A model generated the notes under the pieces. It worked only from the letters and a program-made list of their open reading frames with translations. It had not been told where the DNA came from and made no database searches. DNA of 11,511 nucleotides from Bacteroidales bacterium Bact_23 (GTDB taxonomy: Bacteria > Bacteroidota > Bacteroidia > Bacteroidales > Lentimicrobiaceae). The translations under genes were made by a program, and so were the position numbers. Below, piece after piece: positions 6,302-11,511 of this stretch (its first letter is position 1; every line of letters begins with the position of its first letter). The stretch is from NCBI GenBank assembly GCA_001603685.1, contig LUZO01000110.1, positions 1-11,511 on the forward strand, in the 5' to 3' direction.

Positions 6302-7135
6302 TTACATAAAAAGCAGCAGGCTTATGGCCATTACTGCCATTCCGGCTATCAATCCGTAAATGGCCAGGTGATGTTCGCCATACTTTTCGGCGGTGGGCAG
6401 CAGCTCATCGAATGAAATAAACACCATGATTCCGGCTACAATTCCAAAGGTGATGCCGAAAGTTGTACCGTTGAAAAACGGCAGCAGAAACAGGAATCCG
6501 ATAATGGCGCCAACCGGCTCGGCAAGTCCGGACAAAAATGAAAGGAAGAAAGCCTTTTTGCGGTTTTCGGTCGAATAATAGACCGGAATTGAAACGGCAA
6601 TTCCTTCGGGGATGTTGTGAATGGCTACTGCAATGGCAACACTGATACCCAGCGCGGGGTCTTCAATTGCCGAGAAAAAGGTTGCCAGCCCTTCGGGGAA
6701 GTTGTGGATGGCAATGGCCAAAGCCGAAATGATTCCCATTCGGTAAAGGTCTTTTTGTCTTTTAACCGAATGCTGCACATCGCTGATCTCACTGATGGCT
6801 ACCTGTTCGTGCGGATTCTGGCCCGAAGGAACCAGTTTGTCGATGATGGCTGAGATAATAATTCCACCGAAAAACGATGCAACGGCCACAACATAACCGC
6901 GGCTCTCGCCCAGTTCGCTTACCAGGCTGGTTTTCGATGCCTGAAATATCTCAACCATTGAAACATAAATCATTACCCCGGCTGAGAAGCCCAGTGCCGT
7001 TGATAAAAGGCGGGTGTTGGTTTTTTTTGCAAAGAATGCAACCGCAGCGCCTATCCCTGTGGACAAACCGGCAAACAGGGTTAGGCCGAATGCATACAAG
7101 ATTACTGAAGTAGGAATATCCGAAGCTAAAGTCAT
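6302..7135 (-). CDS. ZIP-family divalent metal transporter, ZupT-like
   Basis: ZupT-type ZIP proteins import Zn2+ and often Fe2+, Mn2+ or Co2+ across the inner membrane. The 277-residue protein has about eight hydrophobic segments and both signature metal-binding helices: ALAIAIHNFPEGLA at 138-151 (HNFPEG 144-149) and AIAVAIHNIPEGIAV at 167-181 (HNIPEG 173-178). A charged cytoplasmic loop at about 100-130 containing His109 and His122 separates helices 3 and 4, as in ZIP proteins generally. Length is close to E. coli ZupT (257). The start ATG (7135-7133) has no Shine-Dalgarno but has a Bacteroidota-type promoter just upstream. The gene faces the HD-domain gene and follows the efflux operon on the same strand, from which its own promoter separates it. 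Metal preference cannot be read from the sequence. Confidence 0.93.
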   Translation of the reverse strand: MTLASDIPTSVILYAFGLTLFAGLSTGIGAAVAFFAKKTNTRLLSTALGFSAGVMIYVSMVEIFQASKTSLVSELGESRGYVVAVASFFGGIIISAIIDKLVPSGQNPHEQVAISEISDVQHSVKRQKDLYRMGIISALAIAIHNFPEGLATFFSAIEDPALGISVAIAVAIHNIPEGIAVSIPVYYSTENRKKAFFLSFLSGLAEPVGAIIGFLFLLPFFNGTTFGITFGIVAGIMVFISFDELLPTAEKYGEHHLAIYGLIAGMAVMAISLLLFM

Positions 7136-7152
7136 ATTGCGAATTATTCATA

Positions 7153-7184
7153 CAAAGATGCAAAAAAAGAGGAATTCCGCCAAA
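7153..7184 (-). promoter_or_regulatory. Bacteroidota-type promoter for the ZIP transporter gene
   Basis: Read on the minus strand, TTTG (7184-7181) is followed after 20 bases by CATCTTTG (7160-7153), one mismatch from the TAnnTTTG consensus at optimal spacing. The start site would fall about 5-8 bases further on, leaving a very short leader to the ATG at 7135. A perfect 8-base palindrome GGAATTCC (7171-7178) lies in the spacer between the two boxes. Confidence 0.6.
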
Positions 7185-7220
7185 AAAAATGGCAGCAATC
7201 CTTTTTCTGAAATCGCTTAA

Positions 7221-8711
7221 TTATTCAACATCAGGTATGTCGCTGAAATTAAATGGGATACGACGGCTCGCTTCAAAATCGTAGAGGGTAAGTTTTCTCA
7301 ACTCGTAATAACTGCGCCAGTAGGTGGCGAGTGCTGAAATATATCCCTGCTGGGCGTTGTCTTTCTCTGTTTGGGCAAGGTTCAGATCGATGATTCCGAT
7401 TTTTCCGATCAGATAACGCTGTTTGGTAACTTCATACCTTTTTACGGCAACGGTATCGCTTTTTGCAGCTATTTCGAGCTGGCCCCTTTGCATATTAAAC
7501 TGCATCACTTTCAGGAAAATTTGCTGATCGAAGTCAACCATCTCCTGCTGTACCGAGGTTCGGACCAGTTCGCGGTCCGATTCGGCAAGCTTAATCTTTC
7601 CGCGCCTCAGTCCCCAATCGAGGATGGGCACCTGAATCCCGAGCATCAGCCGCTGCTGATCCTGTGGATTTTTGTAAACCGAAACAAGATCTGAAGCACT
7701 TTGGGTCAATCCGTAAACGGCGTATAGATTGGCGTTGAAGCGGGTTTCGGCGCGCGCCTGATTCACCTGGCTTTCGGCGGTAATCAACCTGCGTTCAAAG
7801 CCAACGGCATCCGCACGGTTTTCGCGCCCTTCGCTCACAGCAAGCTGAGCATCGATTACCGGTGATTTCGGTGAAACGGGCAAAACCAACTGCAGCGATT
7901 CATCATCAGGAAGACGCAAAAACGATTTCAGGCTAAACATCTTCATCTCCACATCCAGGCTTGCACTTTCAACGGCAGCTCTGGCGTTCAGCAGGCTGAG
8001 CTCTATCTGAAGCAGCTCGTTTTCGGCAATGGTACCAATGTTGAACCGCCCTCTGGCAATATGATAAAGGGTATCGTTGTTGGCCAGGTTAAACTGCTGA
8101 ATTTTAAGCCTGATCTGTGCATCCAGCAGGCTGAAGAAGTAATTGACTGCCGAAATGCTAACCTGCTCCACATCCTCAATGTATTTCCGCTCCGCTTCAT
8201 TGTAGCGCATGGGTTCAATCTTCCGGGCCCAGCGGTATGAGTTGTAGCCGAAAAGCGGCTGGCGGATACCTATGTTCAATGGCGAAGAGAGATAGGAGGT
8301 TACGGTACTGTCGGAAAAAATATCGATTCGCTGAAGATCCGAATTCAGAAATATCTGTCCGCCGGTAAGGCCAATGTTTTTGGTAAGCGATAATCCGGCA
8401 GAGTAATTGGCCAGGTTGCGTTCATAAAAGAAATCGCCCTGAGGTGTGGTAATCTTTTCAATGGAGCGGCTCAGGCTGGGCAGCGTTCCATCGAGCGACA
8501 ACCTGGGCATAAATTCAGCCTTGTAATTCCGGTACTGCCAGTAGCTGCTTCTGAATCTGTGCATGGCCGTAAGCGCATCGGGCGATTGCCGTTTGGCAAT
8601 GCCAATTACCTCGTCAAGCGTAAGATGCTTTACCTTTTGCTGGGCATCCGCATACCCGAACGCCGTTAAAACCAGGAGTATAAGCAGATATAATCTCAAA
8701 TATTTCATCAT
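7221..8711 (-). CDS. TolC-family outer membrane efflux protein
   Basis: This is the outer membrane channel of a tripartite efflux pump. From ATG 8711 it has 496 residues with a signal peptide (MMKYLRLYLL, hydrophobic core, then a probable cleavage after YADA at about 20-23). It has the two repeated OEP halves: LTLDEVIGIAKRQSPD at 30-45 opens the first, GRFNIGTIAENELLQIE at 221-237 closes it, and VPILDWGLRRGKI at 361-373 and QRYLIGKIGIIDLNLAQTE at 431-449 mark the second. These are the coiled-coil and strand boundaries typical of TolC-like proteins. An upstream in-frame ATG at 8774 overlaps the permease stop by 8 bases (ATGAATAA) and would add a polar 21-residue extension before the signal peptide. 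I prefer 8711 (8708 is also possible) because it gives a normal signal sequence. It is the last gene of the adaptor-permease-TolC operon. Confidence 0.9.
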   Translation of the reverse strand: MMKYLRLYLLILLVLTAFGYADAQQKVKHLTLDEVIGIAKRQSPDALTAMHRFRSSYWQYRNYKAEFMPRLSLDGTLPSLSRSIEKITTPQGDFFYERNLANYSAGLSLTKNIGLTGGQIFLNSDLQRIDIFSDSTVTSYLSSPLNIGIRQPLFGYNSYRWARKIEPMRYNEAERKYIEDVEQVSISAVNYFFSLLDAQIRLKIQQFNLANNDTLYHIARGRFNIGTIAENELLQIELSLLNARAAVESASLDVEMKMFSLKSFLRLPDDESLQLVLPVSPKSPVIDAQLAVSEGRENRADAVGFERRLITAESQVNQARAETRFNANLYAVYGLTQSASDLVSVYKNPQDQQRLMLGIQVPILDWGLRRGKIKLAESDRELVRTSVQQEMVDFDQQIFLKVMQFNMQRGQLEIAAKSDTVAVKRYEVTKQRYLIGKIGIIDLNLAQTEKDNAQQGYISALATYWRSYYELRKLTLYDFEASRRIPFNFSDIPDVE

Positions 8712-8766
8712 AAAGTGGTATTCGGGTTTTAGATTTTTATTTAGATTTTCCAACGAGCTACTTTTA

Positions 8767-10143
8767 TTATTCATACCTCAGCGAAGTAACCGGATCCTGC
8801 ATTGCGGCTTTTTTGGCCGGCATATATCCGAAAACAATTCCCACCGTAGCAGATACCCCGAATGAAATTACGATGGATGTAACTGAAACAATGGTCAGGA
8901 TGTCAGCTACCTCCATGATAACTTTAGCGAGGGTCATCCCCAGGAATATTCCGATTATGCCTCCCGAAAGGCTGATAAATGTTGCTTCAGCCAGAAACTG
9001 AAAAATAACATCCTTTCTGGTTGCCCCGGTCGCCATTCTGATACCTATCTCCTTGGTTCGTTCCATAACCGAAGCAAGCATAATGTTCATAATTCCTATT
9101 CCTCCTACTATCAGCGAGATAGAAGCAATGGCTCCAAGCACGATGTTGAAAATATCCTTGGTTCTCTGCTCCTGTTTCAACAGAAGCTCCGGTACCTTTA
9201 TTTCGAAATCGCTGACACCGGTATGTCTGCGTTTCAGCATCCGCTGAATGACTTCGGAGGTCTGGCTGATCTGATTTGTCTCCGTTACCTGAACCACAAT
9301 CTTATCTACCTGGTTCGAAATGGCATCGTCGCTTCCGCCTGATGTGCTGAATGACATAAATCCGCCGTCAACCGCCATGGTTCCAGAGCTGCCGCCCCTG
9401 ATCATGGATGTGGTAACCACCGAACGGTCGCGGTAACGCAAAAACATGGTCTGTATGGGTGCATACACCTGGTTGTTGTAATCGCTGATTCCCAGATTCT
9501 CGGACAGGTCGGCCGATACGGCACGGTTCTGAAGCACTCCGGTTACTTTCAGCCATACATTGCCGCACTTTACATACTTACCGACCGGATCGACATCGGG
9601 GAACAGTTTTGCCTGTATGGTTGAACCCAGAATGCAAACCGCCTTGCCTTCGCGCAACTGCTCTTCATTGAACATGTTTCCGCGCTCGAGCGGCAGATTG
9701 AATACTTCGAAGAAGTCGGGGGTAACGCCGCTCACAACGCCATAGGTACTCACCCCTTCGGAAATGATAACCGTTTCATACACCACCTCGGGGCTGACCC
9801 TTGAAACCGAAGGGATTACTTCGGCAATACTTGTGGCATCGGCAAGTGTAAGGCCCGGCGAAAACTTCTCTACCGAGGTTTTACCCTGACCACCTTCGCG
9901 TGCTGCCTCATCCATCTTCGATTCGGTTTTGGGCATAATGATGATGTTGTTAACCCCCACCAGTTTCATCTGCTCAAGGATCTCCTGCCTGGCGCCATTC
10001 CCGATGGCCAGCATGGCAATTACCGCAGCTACACCGAAAATAATTCCCAAAGCCGTAAGCATGGAGCGAAACCTGTTGGCAAAAACAGCCTCCAGTGCAA
10101 CGCTGAGAATATATATGTTTCTTACAGTGAATGATATCTTCAT
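8767..10143 (-). CDS. MacB-type ABC transporter permease (no fused ATPase)
   Basis: This inner membrane permease of the MacB/FtsX superfamily has 458 residues. It begins with a short cytoplasmic segment and TM1 at about 28-48 (MLTALGIIFGVAAVIAML). A long periplasmic MacB core domain follows at about 50-330. TM2 at about 333-357 contains GGIGIMNIMLASVMERTKEIGIR (core residues 347-369), the conserved segment that couples to the nucleotide-binding protein. TM3 is at about 385-409 and TM4 at about 418-441, and the C-terminus MPAKKAAMQDPVTSLRYE is typical of the family. E. coli MacB carries an N-terminal ATPase; here that domain is absent, so a separate ATPase must supply energy. Residues about 238-276 form a Gly/Ser-rich stretch within the periplasmic domain. 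It starts 31 bases after the adaptor stop, and its stop overlaps the long-form start of the TolC gene. Export substrate unknown; MacB-type pumps move macrolides, peptides, siderophores or lipoprotein-like cargo. Confidence 0.91.
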   Translation of the reverse strand: MKISFTVRNIYILSVALEAVFANRFRSMLTALGIIFGVAAVIAMLAIGNGARQEILEQMKLVGVNNIIIMPKTESKMDEAAREGGQGKTSVEKFSPGLTLADATSIAEVIPSVSRVSPEVVYETVIISEGVSTYGVVSGVTPDFFEVFNLPLERGNMFNEEQLREGKAVCILGSTIQAKLFPDVDPVGKYVKCGNVWLKVTGVLQNRAVSADLSENLGISDYNNQVYAPIQTMFLRYRDRSVVTTSMIRGGSSGTMAVDGGFMSFSTSGGSDDAISNQVDKIVVQVTETNQISQTSEVIQRMLKRRHTGVSDFEIKVPELLLKQEQRTKDIFNIVLGAIASISLIVGGIGIMNIMLASVMERTKEIGIRMATGATRKDVIFQFLAEATFISLSGGIIGIFLGMTLAKVIMEVADILTIVSVTSIVISFGVSATVGIVFGYMPAKKAAMQDPVTSLRYE

Positions 10144-10174
10144 TGTGTACGGATTTCGTATTGCCTGCCGGTGC

Positions 10175-11425
10175 CTACAGCTTTAACAGTTTCCATTTAA
10201 TCGCATCCTCGGGCGGAGAGAGATAGACCTCGTCCCCTTCTTTCAGCCCCTCGGTAATGATGATCTGATTTTCGTTAGAGAGGCCTGTTTTTACCTGCTG
10301 ACGCACCTGACCGCTGCTTTTGTAAACGAAAGAAATGCTGTCGCTGGTATGCACACTCTCGATGGGCAGGAAAAGTACGCCGGGGATCACTGAAGTGATG
10401 ATGATGTTTTTGGTTGTCATGGCCGGACGCAGAATGGAATCGAACTCATTTACCCGGATTCTGACTTCGAAAACCTTTGCATTTGAATTCTTCATCTGTT
10501 CGCCTATGTTGGCGACTTCCGTCACTTCGCCGGTATAAAGCCGGTCGGGGAAGGCATCCACCCCAATCTGAACCTTCTGTCCGGTTTTCACCTTACTGAT
10601 GTCAATTTCATTAACATAGGTCTTGGAAATCATCTCGCTGAGGTTCGGCAGCGTGGCTACCACATTGTCCCACGAACTCATAGTCGAGCCGATGCCCATC
10701 CTTGAACCGTCCCAGTTGCGCTTGTAGATAAGCATTCCTTTCTTGGGCGCCTTAACGGTGAAGTCTTTCAGCACTTCCCTGATCTGCTCAAGCCTGCGCT
10801 GCGCCTGTGTGTACGAAGCATACACCTCCTGCATGTTGGCGTTGTTTTTTTCGGTACGCAGTTTGTAATTCCTTTGTGCCTGTTCAAAGGCGCGCTGCAC
10901 CTTTTCGAGCTCGATGCGGGCCTGGCGCTGGGTAGCCGGCGGCTCGTAAATAGACTGCTCTACCGTAATCTGGCGCTCTTCAAGCGAATACCGGAGGTTG
11001 ATAAGCTCCTCGCGTGCGGCACGCATATCCATGGAGGTATCCAGCTTGGTTTTGATAAACTGCGACTCAAGTTTCTCCAGCTCACTCTCCAGGTCTTTCA
11101 TTCTGTTGGTGATCTCAGTACGATCGAGGGTGGCAACATACTGGCCCGAATCAACCAGGGTTCCTTCAGGAATGATATCGCTGATCTGCACCTGCCAGAT
11201 ACGCACTTCGCGCAACCCTGCCGGCCCCACAATATTCTCCGAGTTTTTGGCCTCAAGTTCGCCACTGGTAGTAACATTTATGCTGAAATCACCAAACTGA
11301 ACCTTTGATGTAATTGCAGGGCCGCTGCTTCCGGAACTGGAAAAGTAATACCAGAGTGCAATTACCGCAATGATAACTACCGGAAGAATGTACCAGATTT
11401 TCCGGCCGGGTTTTGTCAGAGGCAT
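10175..11425 (-). CDS. Periplasmic adaptor protein, HlyD/MacA family
   Basis: This is the membrane-fusion protein that bridges the ABC permease and the TolC channel. The 416-residue protein has a basic N-terminus and one membrane anchor at about 11-28. A first beta/lipoyl half spans about 40-102 (VTTSGELEAKNS, GTLVDSGQYVATLD). A long charged coiled-coil hairpin follows at about 103-222, rich in Glu, Arg, Gln and Leu. The second lipoyl half lies at about 222-262 (FTVKAPKKGMLIY). The beta-barrel is at about 265-355 (VNEIDISKVKTGQKVQIGVDAFP) and the membrane-proximal domain at about 356-410 (VKTGLSNENQIIITEGLKEGDEV). All four parts are typical for MacA-like adaptors. It is the first gene of the minus-strand efflux operon, with a predicted promoter about 50-60 bases before its ATG and the permease gene 31 bases after its stop. 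Confidence 0.92.
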   Translation of the reverse strand: MPLTKPGRKIWYILPVVIIAVIALWYYFSSSGSSGPAITSKVQFGDFSINVTTSGELEAKNSENIVGPAGLREVRIWQVQISDIIPEGTLVDSGQYVATLDRTEITNRMKDLESELEKLESQFIKTKLDTSMDMRAAREELINLRYSLEERQITVEQSIYEPPATQRQARIELEKVQRAFEQAQRNYKLRTEKNNANMQEVYASYTQAQRRLEQIREVLKDFTVKAPKKGMLIYKRNWDGSRMGIGSTMSSWDNVVATLPNLSEMISKTYVNEIDISKVKTGQKVQIGVDAFPDRLYTGEVTEVANIGEQMKNSNAKVFEVRIRVNEFDSILRPAMTTKNIIITSVIPGVLFLPIESVHTSDSISFVYKSSGQVRQQVKTGLSNENQIIITEGLKEGDEVYLSPPEDAIKWKLLKL

Positions 11426-11462
11426 AAAAGAGCGTATTAAACAGATGAAAACAATTGAATTT

Positions 11463-11481
11463 CCGTTAATCGGTATAACGG
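11463..11481. promoter_or_regulatory. Inverted repeat at the predicted start site of the efflux operon (candidate operator)
   Basis: CCGTTA (11463-11468) and TAACGG (11476-11481) are perfect inverted 6-base arms separated by 7 bases. On the minus strand the repeat follows the -7 box directly, so it spans the expected transcription start. That position suits a repressor operator or a hairpin at the 5' end of the mRNA. No regulator gene is present in the window. Confidence 0.45.
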
Positions 11482-11489
11482 CAAATATA
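11482..11489 (-). promoter_or_regulatory. -7 element of the efflux operon promoter
   Basis: On the minus strand these bases read TATATTTG, a perfect match to the Bacteroidota -7 consensus TAnnTTTG. The -33 TTTG would lie about 20 bases upstream, at or just past the right edge of the window, so it cannot be checked. The implied leader to the adaptor ATG at 11425 is about 50 bases. Confidence 0.55.
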
Positions 11490-11511
11490 AAGATTTATTG
11501 AGTATATTGTC

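Noticed and set aside
1..11511. CRISPR arrays, tRNA or rRNA genes, IS elements, toxin-antitoxin or phage modules
   Set aside because: Reading both strands I saw no spaced direct repeats, cloverleaf sequence, transposase or phage motif.

Overview
The window looks like chromosomal DNA from a member of the Bacteroidota (Bacteroidetes). Three upstream regions carry the -7 element typical of that phylum (TAnnTTTG or one mismatch from it). Most starts lack a Shine-Dalgarno sequence. Gene content also fits: a DUF4369/thioredoxin-fold lipoprotein, a 305-residue Ppx/GppA without a C-terminal HD domain, an LpxK with a DDAFQHR motif, and a PNP gene overlapping lpxK. Base composition is even, and I see no tRNA, rRNA, IS element, CRISPR array or phage gene. 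No intergenic gap exceeds 150 bases.

Layout. (1) Positions 1-4985, plus strand, tightly packed: lpxK, then a purine nucleoside phosphorylase overlapping it by 29 bases, a lipoprotein with a thioredoxin-like domain, an LpxH-type UDP-diacylglucosamine diphosphatase, and a Ppx/GppA phosphatase 3 bases after it. The two lipid A enzymes (LpxH makes lipid X; LpxK adds the 4'-phosphate) suggest an envelope-plus-nucleotide housekeeping operon. (2) Positions 4986-6238, plus strand: a hairpin, a strong Bacteroidota-type promoter at about 5045-5078, a four-helix membrane protein of unknown function, and an HD-domain hydrolase with an unusually good Shine-Dalgarno. (3) A convergent junction at 6239-6301. 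(4) Positions 6302-7135, minus strand: a ZIP-family (ZupT-like) metal transporter with its own promoter. (5) Positions 7221-11425, minus strand: an efflux operon in the order periplasmic adaptor, MacB-type ABC permease, TolC-type outer membrane factor. A promoter and an inverted repeat lie just upstream of the adaptor gene.

How the genes work together. The adaptor, permease and TolC proteins would form a tripartite pump across both membranes, but no ATPase gene for the permease lies between or beside them in the window. The lipoprotein keeps the thioredoxin scaffold but has lost both redox cysteines; its only cysteine is the lipidated one.

I do not see a clearly new multi-gene system. The best leads are the redox-dead lipoprotein, the PNP with Asp where the mammalian 6-oxopurine enzyme has Asn, the permease without an ATPase, the inverted repeat at the predicted efflux start site, and the uncharacterised membrane protein paired with the HD hydrolase.
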